A DNA stretch of 64,000 bases from Hirsutella rhossiliensis. Taxonomy: Eukaryota > Ascomycota > Sordariomycetes > Hypocreales > Ophiocordycipitaceae. The translations under genes and the position numbers were made by a program. The notes beneath the pieces were generated by a model, which did not search any database, was not told where the DNA came from, and saw only the letters and a program-made list of their open reading frames with translations. The stretch spans positions 1,612,001 through 1,676,000 of the forward strand of contig NW_025408676.1 in assembly GCF_020360975.1 (NCBI RefSeq), written 5' to 3'. The first letter of the stretch is position 1, and each line of letters opens with the position of its first letter. Positions 1 to 13,254 of the stretch are shown here, one piece after another.

Positions 1-1952
1 AGTAAGCTCTTATAGTATAATTAAGGACGAAATATAAGCTTAGTATAGCTTATTACCTATAAATAGATAAATAAATAAAACGACTTAACTAAACGCTTAA
101 ATAATATTTATAATACTATATTAGCTATAAATAAAACAATTAAGTTAAATAGCTATTAATAGTATAACTAGCTTATAATAGCTTAGTTATAGAAATAACT
201 AAGCTTTTACTAATCTATACTAATTATAAATATAACTTAGAAGTATTTAAGGTTACTTAATAAGGACTATAAGTAAAATAAGCGATACTATAAGTAGATT
301 AGCTATAAAAATTATATAAAGAAATATAATAAGAACTTTAATTTATTAAAGAATAAATATCTACTTACTATAATTAAAAAAGATTATAAGGACTAATTTT
401 TTAAGAGAGAGATATAGTTTAAAATAACTAAGTATTAAATTAGATTTTAAGAAACTTAGACCGTTTAAGGTTAAGAAAACTATTTTAAAAGTTAACTATA
501 AACTTTCGCTACTAATAATAATATAGATATACCTAATATTTTATATCTTATTATTAGAACTAGCGCTATAAAACGCTAAACTATAGGAAAAAATAAAAGT
601 TAATAATAATTAAGAATATAAAGCTAAATAAATATTAAATATAAGAAAATAAGGTTAGTAATAAAAATACCTTATTAAGTAAAAGGGATATAGACTAAAG
701 GAAAATACCTAGGAACTACTTAAGTACTTAACCTATTATAGTTTTTTACTTTAATAGTTTTACTAGTAAAATCTACCTTAGGTATTATAAAATCGCTTAA
801 TAAACTAATAGTATTTTAATTAATTATATTAAATCTACTTATAGACTAAATATCGACTACCGCTTTAAATTCTTAGCGCTTAGCCTTATTAAGGTTATCT
901 AAGGAATAAAGGCCCTAATAAACTATCTTAGTACCCTTTATCTTTAGCTAGCGTTTTTAATAGTAAAGCTACGCTAAATAAGCTAAGGCTTTATTTAGGT
1001 TAGCTTAAGCTTTTAATATTTACTCCTTAGTAATTTCTTTTTCTTTATCTAATTAATCGGACTTTAGATTTATTTAAGATACTAAGAAATATATTAGCTA
1101 TAAATAATAAGTAGGATAATAAAGTTACTTATAAGAGCTAATCGCTACGCTTAATATATTATAGGAACGACCCTACTATATATATTTGGTATACTTAGAA
1201 GATTTCTTTAGTATTTTATAGTAGAAGCTATATAATAAATAAAAAGAATATAGTATAACGTTAAAACTAAGATAATTAATAGACTTAGCTAAATAAATAC
1301 GCTTAAGGGTCTTATAAGAACGATCTTTTAATACGTAACTAAATATACTATTAGTAGTATATCCTAAGGGATAGAAAGGACGAAATAAGGAATATATATA
1401 TACGCGATAAAGGTATATTTATATATAGCGGCTAAGGTAATAGTAGGTCCTATAGATAAGACTAAAAGGAGGGGAGATATTATATTATAACTATAGTTAG
1501 CGGGCTATAGGAGAGCTAGCTATATTTATATAATAAGGTAGCTTAGAATAATAATTAGGATAAGAAGTTACTTAAGCTTAGCTTACTTAAAGAGTATATA
1601 AGCTAAGTAAGCCTTATATAAATAAATTACTACTTAGGAGTATAGCTTATAAGTAAGCTATAGTAAGCTATAAAAAGGATTATAGCTAGGACTATAATTT
1701 AAGGATAGTCTCTATAAGTATATATAGCTACCTACTTTTACTCTTTTAAATAAGTAGCTTTCTAGCTTTTAATATAGATCTTTATTATAATTCTATTTTT
1801 AATTCTAATTACCTAGTTATAGTCTATAGTCTATAACCTCCGACTTATTATTAATATAATATACTTATTATTACTTAGACTATGCTTTATTATATCTATT
1901 AATATAAACCCCTTAATAGGTTTATTTCTTAGGAATAATACCGGTCGTTATA
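1..1952 (+). mobile_element. Ty3/Gypsy family A, 3' fragment with LTR
   Basis: This stretch is the reverse complement of about 5017-6962, inside the complete Gypsy A copy downstream, and stays collinear with it for nearly 2 kb. It is therefore the 3' end of a second copy in the opposite orientation, running off the left window edge. The LTR occupies about 1483-1952, and a purine-rich tract (AAAAGGAGGGGAGA, ending about 1478) just before it is the expected polypurine tract. No usable ORF survives; CpA and TpG are nearly absent, as after RIP. The left LTR and any target-site duplication lie outside the window. Confidence 0.8.
1483..1952 (+). repeat. LTR of Gypsy A fragment
   Basis: Matches the reverse complement of the LTRs at 5017-5517 and 11721-12221, with small length differences. 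The ends read TATTATA...GTTATA, compatible with an original TG...CA after C-to-T and G-to-A changes. Confidence 0.72.
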
Positions 1953-2759
1953 ATAAGGTATAAGAGGGAGTAACTTAAGGCTTATAAGGAGTATAAGGAC
2001 TACTACTACTATAAGAAGCTTAACGATAACTAAATAAACTTAACCTTTATAAGAATATACCCTTATATTCCTATTTTACTATTATAAAGAAATAATAAGT
2101 ATAGGGAGGCTTTATAAAATAAGCTAGTAAAAAGAGGCTCTATAATATAGTCTAAGGGAATAACCCTTAAAAGCTAAAGACCTTTACTAGATATCTATAC
2201 CTTCCTCTAAGAAAAGCGGGTTAGGATAAGCCTATCCTTATAAATAAAAATATATATAAAATGCAGAAGTTAATTATAAGTAGAACGGATACCCTATTGC
2301 CTATTTTAGCCTAGCGGTTCTAAAGATATCCGCGATACGAGAATAGGTAGGGCATAGAATATTCTAGTTAAATCTACTACTTATACTAGAACCTATAGTC
2401 TTACGTTAACTATTATACTATAATTAGACTACCTACTAAGTTAGGAAGATATACTATATATAGAGCTTTTTAAGCACTATAGAATATACTAGAAAGCTAA
2501 CTAATTAGTTTACTAGTAGGCGAGTAATAGTCTATAAAAGACAAAGGATTTCCCTAGGAGTAGTAGATTAAATAAGTAAGCTTATATATATCTTTTATAA
2601 CGCTATTATTTTAATATATTATTTAGCCCCTTATATACTTATTATAAATTCTAGACGAAATCCTACCTTATACTCCTTCGACCGATCTTTCTACTTATAT
2701 TATCGATTACCCGATTCTATACTTATTACTTATACCTTCTTATAACCTTAAACCTAAAC
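1953..2759. other. RIP-degraded sequence, probably upstream LINE DNA
   Basis: No intact ORF. The base pattern is TpA-rich and CpA-poor. It lies directly upstream of recognisable LINE sequence on the plus strand and is probably the degraded reverse-transcriptase part of that element, but I could not identify a reverse-transcriptase motif. A short patch around 2260-2360 keeps some CpA and TpG and looks less mutated. Confidence 0.4.
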
Positions 2760-4520
2760 TAAAGCTAGCTTAGATAGCTAGCTTATAAGATAAAGTAATA
2801 ACTAAGGTAGCTCTACTAGGCCTACGTAACCTCGATAGTAAACTATAGGGCCTAGCTTTAGTATAGGGGGCCTAAGACCCCTAAGAACCTAATAAAGCCT
2901 TTTTAAAGGCTTTAGAACTAGGCCCTTCTAAAAGTCCTAGGGGCCTTTAAAGGATCCCCTATTAAGGCCCTAGAAGCTAAAGCAGCCCTCCTACTACTAG
3001 AGGTATAGTTTAAAAAGGCATGCCTCTCCTATACCCTTCGAACCCTATACCTCCTACCGAATCACCTTATAAGGCAGGCTTATAACCTAGCTATATAGGA
3101 CGACCTCGCCGACTCGGGCTCCGACCTAGGAGCCCTACGCTATATTAGGCCCTATATATAACTCTTCCGCCTCCTTAAAGGCCTAGTAGCTATTATAGGG
3201 CCTAACTATAGCTTAGAAAGAAGGAAAGCTAGCTAGGAGCCCCCGTAGGCTCTAGAGCCTAAGGCCCTTATTACGATAATAGAGGCCCCTAAGCCTTTAG
3301 CTAAGAAGCAGCACCAACGCCTCTTAGTTAACCTAGCTAGCCTAGAAGACTTTAGGCTATAGCCCTTAGTCTTCTATACTAACGGCTCTAAGGGGTGCCC
3401 TAAGGGGTCCCCTATAGAGACTAACGCCTACTCCTTTTACGAGATAAGCCTAGAAAATAGGCCTAGTAAGGCGTACTATAAGAACCTAGGGCCCTCTATC
3501 GAAGTAGCCGACGTAGAGCTATTCGCGATACTAAGGGTCCTAGAGGACCTAGCTAAGAGGCCTCGGCCTCTAAGGTCTAGCCCTCTTAACCCCCCTATAG
3601 AAGCTTATATCTTTATAAATAGCTAAGCCGCTATATAAAAGGTTAAGGGCTACTTAGACCTCGCTATATATATTAGAAGGCTCTTAACTAGCTTAGAGGC
3701 CTTCTATAATATACGGCTATACTAGTGCCCTAGCTACCTAAGGATCTTTAGTAACGAGCTAGCCGACTAGCTAGCTAAGAGAGGCCTAGGGGCCCCTATA
3801 GTCTCTATTAGCTACTTACGAAGAAAGGTCTAATAAGCGGCTAAGGACTACTAGAAGGGCCTCTAGGCTACTAAGGCAGCTAAAGGCCCTAAGGCTAAAG
3901 GCTTAGGCAAGCACTATACGTTTATTTAAAAGACCCCCCGCTTAGCCTTTAGCCCGGAAAAGGACCTTATAGGAAGGCCTAGGCCGGCCCTTTCGGCCTA
4001 CTACTAACTTCTCCTTAGGGCCGGCTTCCTATTATCCTTCTTAAAGAGGGTTAATAAGGTAGGCCGAGATAACTACCGCTATAGCTAAGGAAGGTATACG
4101 GCTAAGCACCTTATCCTAAGGTGCCCGAACTATAGGAGGGAAAGAGAGGTCCTTTACCGGGCCTTAAAAGGACGGAAGGAGGCCCTTAGCCTACCTCTTC
4201 TCTATAGTACTAAGGAAGGAAGGGAAGCCCTTCTAACCTTCTTAGCTAAAATAGAGATAAGAACGGCTAAGTAGCTTAAAAAAGAGTAACCTAGGGGCCC
4301 TAGGGCCCTTAGGGGGGAAAAACACCGCGTAGGAGGAACTAGATTAACCTTTCCTTTATCTTTGCCTTTATAGCTACCCTTTCCTTAATTAGTTATAAGC
4401 CCCCGGGCTCTATAGCTAGCTAGGACTACTAATAAGGGCCTAGGCCCCTATTAGCCTCGCTATAGCCTTAGAGGCTATATACGAGTAATAATAATAATAA
4501 AAAAAGTAATAACTAAGGTT
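2760..4520 (+). mobile_element. Tad-like non-LTR retrotransposon, RNase H and 3' end
   Basis: Reading the plus strand through RIP stops shows an RNase H domain at about 3365-3780. It starts LVFYTNGSKG (the first catalytic Asp of TDGSKG now reads Asn), continues with a block around ADVELFAILRVLEDLA, then AYIFINS and finally NELAD-LAKRGLG. A Cys/His segment at about 4090-4140 (TAKHLILRCPNYRRER) is typical of the C-terminus of fungal I/Tad-clade elements, which carry RNase H after the reverse transcriptase. The element ends near 4500 in a TAA-type simple repeat. The final 200 bp recur at 60000-60223 and, reversed, at about 41090-41540. Stops replace Trp and Gln codons, so the copy is dead. Confidence 0.75.
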
Positions 4521-5011
4521 TATACTAAGGTAGGACCTATACTAGCGGCGGTATAAAAGCGTTCGCTATAGCCTATACTATAACCTTAGATTTAATTAAG
4601 GTTAAGACTAGCGATAATCTCGGCTAAGACTAAACCGCGATAGCTATAAAGATACTACTAAATAAAGTTAGGAGCGCTAGTAAGATTAATAGGCAACGTA
4701 AGATAAGGATACTTTAGGACGGGCTCGGCGCTAAGAGAACTACTAGGCTATAGCTTAGCGTTAAAGGAGGACGCGGTAGGATCTTAAGCTAGCTTTATAA
4801 CGGCCGCGGGTATAGTAACGATAATAGACTCCTTAACCTTAGCCTTAAATAAGGCCTTAAACGTAGCTACCGCTTTACCTTTACCTTTACCCTTCTTTTT
4901 ATTAAAATAGACTAAGGCTAGAATAGGCCTAGTAAGACTAATAAAATTAAAACTACTATCTTTATTATTAAGGCTATTACTAGTAATAAGATAAAAATAA
5001 TTAATAAGATT
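4521..5011. other. RIP-degraded DNA flanking Gypsy A
   Basis: About 0.5 kb, very poor in CpA and TpG, without a recognisable ORF. It is the left side of the site into which Gypsy A inserted; the right side continues at 12227. I cannot assign it to a family. Confidence 0.4.
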
Positions 5012-5016
5012 ATTAA

Positions 5017-5517
5017 TATAATAACCAGCGTTATTCTTAAGGGATAAACCTATTAAGGGGTTTATATTAATAGATATAATAGGGCGTAGTCTAAGTAATA
5101 ATAAGTATATTATATTAGTAATAAGTTAGAGGTTATAGACTATAGACTATAACTAAGTAATTAAAATTAAAGATAGAATTATAATAAAGATCTATATTAA
5201 AAGCTAAAGAGCTATCTATTTAAAGGAGTAAAAGTAAGTAGCTATATATACCTATAGTCCCCTTACTATAACGATATTACTTATTATATTTAGCCCGTTT
5301 AGTTTACTTAGTACTAATCTAGCTAATCTAACTAATTAGACTAATCGGTGCTCGGTTTACTTAGTATCGATCGTCCGATTTAACTAATCTAACTAATCCG
5401 TTATATAACCTTTATATTAATAGTTCTTCTATAGTCCGTAGCGCCTAGCACCCTATACTTTAGCTATATAACTTATATTCTAACCGTCTTCCTTTTATAG
5501 TTAGCTAGTTTATAATA
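5017..5517 (-). repeat. Gypsy A left LTR (3' LTR of element)
   Basis: 501 bp, beginning TATAATAAC and ending TATAATA, preceded by ATTAA. It aligns end to end with the right LTR; the differences noticed are mostly C/T and G/A. Confidence 0.88.
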
Positions 5518-8500
5518 TTATTCTCTCCTCCCTTATAATCCTTATCCTAAGGATTATAAGTAGTATAGTACGTCGTCCTTAAGTATTAGTTCGTTCTTTC
5601 CTTCTTTATATTTTTTTTCTATTATAGCTAACTATATCTAGTTCTCGCGTCTTTAAATTATTCTGTTTTTTTACTTAACGCTATAGGGACGTAGTATCTT
5701 AAATCGAAAAAATCGGTATTTAGTTATTCGAAATAAGTCGGTATTCGCCTTACTAAGAGAGTAGCTTATTATATTTCGTCCTAAAAGGATATTCGAAATA
5801 CTTATCTTATATAAAAAAAGGCATTTATTATTATAATAGAAATTTTTCGATAGTAGAGTTTAATAGCCTTAAGGTTTAAAAGAATCGTCTTTAGGTTAAT
5901 ACCTAATCTAAGCGCTAAGAGGTCGGTCGGCTCGCGGCTATAGCGGCCGCCGCGTATACCGCTCTTATAAGGGCATAGTAAGAAGAGATCGATATCTCTT
6001 CTTAAATCGATCGATACTCTAAGGTATAGTCGCGTATATTACGCTAAGAGCTTTATATATTAAACGAGTTAGACTTATTATCGACCCTTAAAATAGCGGT
6101 TCTAGATAACGCTTTTCTATAGTTAGAACTAAACTTATAGCTATAGTCTAATAGCGTTACTACTAACGTTACTAATAAAACTATCGGAGTAGAGAACTAT
6201 AGTAGGTTAAGTGCTTAAGTAGTTCCTAGGTATTCTCTTTTAGTCTATATCCTTTTTATTTAATAAGGTATTCTTATTACTAACCTTATTTTCTTATATT
6301 TAGTATTTATTTAGCTTTATATTCTTAATTATTATCGACTTTAATTTTATCTTATAGTTTAGCGTTTTATAGTATTAGTTCTAATAATAAGATATAAAAT
6401 ATTAAGTATATCTATATTATTATTAATAGCGAAAGTTTATAGTTAACTTTTAAAATACTTTTCTTAACCTTAAATAGTCTAAGTTTCTTAAAATCTAATT
6501 TATTACTTAGTTATTTTATCTTAATATTTCGTCGTATAAAGTAGACTATATCTCCCTCTTAAAAGATTAGTCCTTATAATCTTTTCTAATTATAATAAGT
6601 AGATATTTATTCTTTAATAAATTAAAGTTCTTATTATATTTCTTTATATAAGTTTTATAGCTAATCTACTTATAGTATCGCTTATTCCGCTTATAGTCCT
6701 TATTAAGTAACCTTAAATACTTCTAAGTTATATTTATAATTAGTATAGATTAGTAAAAGCTTAGTTATTTCTATAACTAAGCTATTATAAGCTAGTTATA
6801 CTATTAATAGCTATTTAACTTAATTGTTTTATTTATAGCTAATATAGTATCGTAAATATTATTTAAGCGTTTAATTAAGTCGTTCTATTTATCTATTTAT
6901 TTATAAGTAATAAGCTATACTAAGCTTATATTTCGTCCTTAATTATACTATAAGAGCTTACTAAAATTTAGCTATAAATATACTTCCTTTATTAAAGATA
7001 ATCTTATTTAATAGTCTATAATTACTAATAACTATTTATAGGAATATATATACTAGCTCTTTTATATTACTTACTTCTTTATATAGTAAAAAGTATCTAT
7101 ACTTCGTTAATTTATTAGTAATAATAAATATACTATTATACTTAACGTTAGTTATAGGTTCTTTTAATAGTAATAGCTTTATAATATAGTCGAAAGCTAT
7201 TAAATCCTATAGTTTCTTTAATACTAATAGCGGTTATAATTCTCTATATAGTTTATATCGTTTAGCTTTACTTTATATATAAAGTTTATATTTTTTAATA
7301 ACTTATTATATTACTTCCTTAAGCTATAGGAAGTTATATTATCGTTTAATCTATTTTATTATTCTTTAGATTCCTTAATATCTATATATTAAATATTTAT
7401 ATATATCTTATATAACTTTATCTCGTAATTTTAATAGTATCTAGATTTTATTTTTATATATTAAAACTTCTAAATATTCTATATTATATCCGTTTAATAC
7501 TTTATATTCTTTTATTTATTTTAAGATCCTTTAATATATTAAGTTATTAGGTTATACTTTAAATATTATATTTAGCTATTATTATTAGTAGTTCTTATTT
7601 TTATTAATTTCTAAGAGCTATCCTTTTACTATAAGTACTTTTATATTATAGTTACTTTATTAATTAAAGGTATTAACTTAACTATTTTTTATTCCTTTTT
7701 TATAGATTATTTTATAGTCGAATTCTAATAAATATTCGGCCTATTAGACCTATCGTCCGTTTAACTATTATATTATTATGAAGTATAAGATATTTTTATA
7801 ATCTATATAAACCTTAACTTTATATTTACTTTTAAAAAGGTAGTATTAAAATTCCTTAAAAGCTTAAATAATTATAAGGAATTCTTTATCGTAAATAAGG
7901 TAATTAAGTTCTATACTATATAGCTTCTTTAAATAGAACATAATTAGTTATAGTCTTCCTTTATTATTTTTTTTATCTAATTTATACTCTTAAAGTAAAG
8001 TTTAATATATTAGTTTTAAGTTTAATTTATCGTTTTAAATTAAAGGTAGTTAAGACTAGTTCTTATATAATTATAGTTTTAATATATTTAAAAGCTTTAT
8101 TAGCTTTATTATCCTATATAAATTCTTTTTCTTTTTTTATTAAGTTATATAATAGTACTATAATCTTTTTAAAATCTTTAATAAATTATTAGTAGTAATT
8201 TATAAATCCTAGGAAACTTTATATATCCTTAACGTTTTTTAGCGTTAGCTATTCTTTAACTAAGTTAATCTTATCTTATTATATTTATATCTCTCTTAGT
8301 AAGATTATATATCTAAGAAAGTCTACTTCTTATATATAGAACTTACTTTTCTTTAGTTTAACTAATAACTTTATATTTTAAAGTATATAGAGTACCTTAT
8401 AAACGTATTCCTTATATTCTTCTAAGGTATCTAAGAAAATTAAGATATTATCTAGGTATACTACTATAAAGATATCTAAGTATTTATATAGGATATTATT

Positions 8501-11500
8501 AATTATCTATTAAAAGGTAGCTAGTATATTTATAAGTTTAAATAGTATTACTAGATATTTAAATAGTCTAAATTTCGTTTTAAAGGCTATTATTTATTTA
8601 TACCCCTTTTTTATATATATTAAGTTATAAGCGCCTTTAAGATTAAGGGCTATAAACTATTTTTTACTATATAATCGATCTTATAGTTCTAATATAAGCG
8701 GTAATAGTATTCGGTCTTTTATTATAATATTATTTAAGCGTTTATAAGTAATAACTAGTTATAGCTTACTATTTTTCTTTAAAATAAATATAACTAGGTA
8801 GCTTACTTTAGATATTAACGTTTATATATATCCCTTTTATAGATTCTCGTTAAAGTAGTTATATAGTATTTATAGTTTCTTTTCGTTTAAGTTATAGATC
8901 TTATAAAACGTTAGCGTTATTTTATCCTTAAGATAAATTTTATAGTCTTATTAGCTATATTTAGGTAACCCTATCTTAAGTTCTTCCTTAAAGAGTTTAT
9001 TATATTTTTAGTATTCTTAAGGGATATTCTTTATTTTATTTTATAGGCTTTATTCTTTCTTTTAAAAGCTAGTTTCTCTTAACTTAAGCTCTTTATTAAT
9101 TTATTTAAGGTCTTTCCTTAAAGTAGTAATAACTCTTTAAATCTTTATATTATATCCTTTATTTTATTTATATTAAATACTAATAGTATACCTTATTTTT
9201 TACTTAATCTTTATTTATTTTATTTAGGTATTCCTCTTTAATTTATTATTAATATTATTTCTTTATATTTTCGTTATATAGTATTATATTAAGGCTTAAG
9301 AGACTAATTTCTTATAGCTAATTAAAGATTTCTTATTTCTTAACGCTATATTATTTATATTATACTACTTTATAGTTAATTATATATTATACTTTATAAT
9401 TTTATTTATTTTTATACTAAAGGTTAAGTTTTCGTTCTATATCTTTTTATTTTTTATATAGTATTTCTATATTAATTTTTCCTTAGTTAAATATAGCTTA
9501 TAGCCTTTATATATATTACTAATAATCTTTTAGTATACTATTATATCGTTTATATTATACTTATACTTTTTCGTATTTATAAACTTTATAGTTTAAGTAT
9601 ATATATTTATTATAATCTTCTTTATTATATTTAACTTATTATATAAATCTTTAAAAGATTAAGGGTTTAAATACCTTAAAGTAAGTAGCGCTATACTATT
9701 CCTTTATTTTAGCGTATTTATAGATTTTATATATCTCTAAAAGATATCTTATTAATAAACTATAATTATCGCGGTATTTAAGTAGCGTGCTATAATTAAG
9801 TTCTAATAATATAACTTAGTCGTTTAAGTAGCGTTAATCGATTTTTTAATAGTTTAGTTCTATACTTAGGTAAGGTTTTAAAAATACTTATCCTTTAAAC
9901 CTAACTAAGATAGCGTTATATTATACTTTTATCTAGAAGTATATTATATAATCTAGGTAGACGTATAATATTTATAAAATATACTTATAGTACTTATAAG
10001 TAAGTAGTATTTATAGATTATCTTTAAATTCTCCTTATAGTTACTATTCTTATTATAAAGCTATAAAGGTATTAACTATAGCGATAGCTATAGTATAGTC
10101 TTCTTTATATAGTACCGGTTAATATTAAATTAATATAGCTTATTAGTTTTCTATAAGAATTTAAGGTATTTATTAAGTTCTAATTTTAAGTATTTCTTTA
10201 AATTCTTTAAAGTATAGAGTATATTCTTTAATCGTAGTATTTTCTCTTAATAGTAAAGGTAGTAGTATAAGTTTATTTTTATCTTTCGTTTCTCTAAGTA
10301 TTTATTATTTTTTAGAGCTTATATTATCGATACTTTATTATTCCTCCTTAGGTTATTATCTAAGTTTTATAAGTATAAGGGCTATATCTATATCTTCTTT
10401 ATTATATTATTTATAGACTACCTATTATTATTATTAATTTTTATTTTATATATCTTCTTAAAATCGTTTACTATTCTTCTTAATTTAGTTTTAAGAGACT
10501 CCTTTAAGATAAGGGTATTTTAGTTCTATAAATTTAACTTATCTTTATATTTTAAGATCCTTTTACTATATTATTATAAGGGTTTTCTTTAATAGCTTTA
10601 AGAACTATTTAGTACTATTCTTATCGCTTAAGTATACTATATATTTATCGTTATAGTATATAGTTTAACTAAGGAGTTTATACTTTAGTTCCTATCTATT
10701 AGTAGCGTTTAGGTATTTTTTACCTTTTAGGGCTAGTACTTAATAGGTTTTCTTTTCCTTATAAGGTTATTTATATTCTTTAAAGTAATATCTAAGTTTC
10801 CTATAATTAAAATACTTTCCTTTACTTTTCTATATTATATTTAGATCTATCCTACTTAGGTTAGTTATATAAGTATAGGTAATAGGAGTTTCGCGCTTTT
10901 TTTATAGTTAGTATATTAGTTAAAGTTATTCTTATAAGAAGGGTTTTAGTTTCCTCTTCCTTATTTCTTTTCTTAGTATTACATATACTATCTATCGTTA
11001 ATTTATACTACTATAGCGATATAGTTTAAGAGGCTATTAGGTCGATCTTCCTTATAGAGTTCGTCCTTAACTTCTTCCTTAAGTTTATTATAGAATTGCG
11101 ATATAAAGGGTTCGTTATCCTATTTAAGTTTTAAGGTAACTTAATAGAATTTAATAGTATAGTTTAATACTAAGGTCCTTTATTAAAGTTTTTAAAGTTT
11201 CTATTTAGCTTCTTATTCTTTATTAGTTATTCTAAACACATTAGTAATAGCTTCTTTAAATCCTAAGAAACTAGTAAAGACTTTATCTATTTCGCTATTT
11301 CGTTATACTAGTTAGTTATTAAGATAGTCCCTTATAATAGGTCTAAACTAAGCGAGTGCTATTTTAAATAAATAATTTCCTATATAGAGTACCTTTTTAA
11401 CTAGGTTTAAAAGCTTTATTAAGTAAAACCGGTAGTAGGCCTTAAGTTAAGTAAGAAAGTCTTAAAGAGTACTATAAGTACCGTCGAATAGTCCTAGCTA

Positions 11501-11720
11501 CTTTAGTTTAACTACTTCTCTAAGGTCCTTAACTTATTTATTACCTCCTTTATTCCTAAGTAACTATACCTCTTATCGAAGGGTAATAATCTCGCGTATT
11601 ATATCCTAAGGCAATATAGTAGCTCTAGAGTTAGTTAATCTAGTTTACTATATAGGTATATTAATAGTTACGATATTACTTAGAGTAATATAGTATTATA
11701 CTAAATAAGAGCTTTTAACG

Positions 11721-12221
11721 TATAATAACTAGCGTTATTCTTAAGGGATAAACCTATCGAGGGGTTTATATTAGTAGATATAATAGGGCGTGGTCTAAGT
11801 AATAATAAATATATTACGTTAGTAATAAGTCGGAGGTTATAGACTATAGACTATAACTAGGTAATTAAAATTAAAGATAGAATTATAATAAAGATCTATA
11901 TTAAAAGCTAAAGAGCTATCTATCTAAAGGAGTAAAAGTAGGTAGCTATATATACTTATAGTCCCCTTACTATAACGATATTACCTATTATATTTAGCCT
12001 ATTTAGTTTACTTAGTACTAATCTAGCTAATCTAACTAATTAGACTAATCGGTACTTAGTTTACTTAGTATTAATTGTCCGATCTAACTAATCTAACTAA
12101 TCCGTTATATAACCTTTATATTAACGGTACTTTTATAGTCTATAGCGCCTAGCACCCTATGCTTTAGCTATATAGCCTATATTTTAACCGTCTTCCCTTT
12201 ATAGTTAGCTAGTTCGTAATA
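11721..12221 (-). repeat. Gypsy A right LTR (5' LTR of element)
   Basis: 501 bp, beginning TATAATAAC and ending TTCGTAATA, followed by the second copy of ATTAA. The ends fit an original TG...CA after RIP. Confidence 0.88.
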
Positions 12222-12226
12222 ATTAA

Positions 12227-13032
12227 CCGCTATAAAAGTCTTTTAAGTAACTAAAAGTAACTTAAGCTTAACCTAAGCTAAGGTTTTAATAGTATCGCTA
12301 AACTTACTTAAGTGCTTTTTTAAGGACTTATATATATAGTAGGTATTATCTATAAAATAAGTAAAAGCTAACGTAAGCGTTTTAATATTCTTAGCGACTA
12401 TAGCTAAACTAAAGGTAAACTCGCTTAACGCGCCTTTACCTTTAGCGGCGGGGGCCTTCTAACTAGCGTAAATATAAGTTTTTAAAATAGTATAATAAAA
12501 GTACTTTTATACTAAACCCTTAATAAGGGAAGGGCTATCGACCTTAAACTATACTTAATAAAAGGTATAAGTAGCTTCTTTACCTTTAAAGGTAATCTAA
12601 AATATAGATTAGTACTAAACTTAAATAGTACTATAATAAGAAAGGGTTACTTACTTAGTAATAAGACTAGTTAAAGTTAGCGTAAGTAATATATACTTTA
12701 GCTTTTATAGCTATTAAAGTTAGCTAAAAATACTAAAAGTAAGATTAACTTAAGATAAAGCTAAGATTAATACTTATAAAACTAGTTTTAATAGCTAGTA
12801 AAGGACCTATAAGTAAGCTTATTAATAAGATACTTAATATATATAAAATATAAAATAAAGCGCTTTAATCCTATTACTATAGTAACTTTCTTATAAAGAA
12901 AGGGTTTTAAAGAAAGTAAGCCGCTATTACTTAAGTTAGCTTCTTAGTTAAATATTATAATATAGTAATAAGTAAACTAAATATAGTACTAAGAAGACCT
13001 AAAGTTATAGAAATAAGGTAAGTAAGGTAGTA
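12227..13032. other. RIP-degraded DNA between two LTR elements
   Basis: About 0.8 kb with no ORF or recognisable domain. It is the right-hand flank of Gypsy A and the left-hand flank of chromovirus copy B1. TpA-rich and CpA-poor; probably an older repeat that I cannot classify. Confidence 0.4.
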
Positions 13033-13037
13033 GTTAA

Positions 13038-13223
13038 TATAAGAGTCTTTAACTATTATAGGTTATAGGCTTAGGCTACGGCCTAAGCTATATAGTTATA
13101 TATAGAGGGCCGGATCCTATACGTATATATACGGGCTAGCTATATATAGGAGAGCTCTATATAGCTTATTAATATTATCTTATAGATAGCACCTACGCGT
13201 ACGCCTCTACTTACTCCGTAATA
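13038..13223 (+). repeat. Chromovirus B1 5' LTR
   Basis: 186 bp from TATAAGAGTCTTTAAC to CTCCGTAATA, preceded by GTTAA. It contains the family landmark GGGCCGGATCCTATA and GAGCTCTATATAGC, a possible promoter region. Confidence 0.9.
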
Positions 13224-13254
13224 GTATAAGCTATTAATTAATAGATCTAATAGA

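Larger units (their letters stand above)
5017..12221 (-). mobile_element. Complete Ty3/Gypsy retrotransposon, family A
   Basis: Two 501-bp LTRs (5017-5517 and 11721-12221) bound a 7.2 kb element. The 5-bp target-site duplication ATTAA is present on both sides (5012-5016 and 12222-12226). On the minus strand the reverse-transcriptase active-site block reads VVYLDNILIFLDTLEEYKEY near 8410-8475 (the usual YLDD altered to YLDN), showing a pol gene read right to left. A purine tract on the minus strand abuts the left LTR (plus-strand CTCTCCTCCCTT near 5523). By position, gag-like sequence would be about 10000-11600 and integrase about 6200-7500, but these are too degraded for domain calls. Stops and TpA enrichment throughout indicate RIP inactivation. 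Confidence 0.85.
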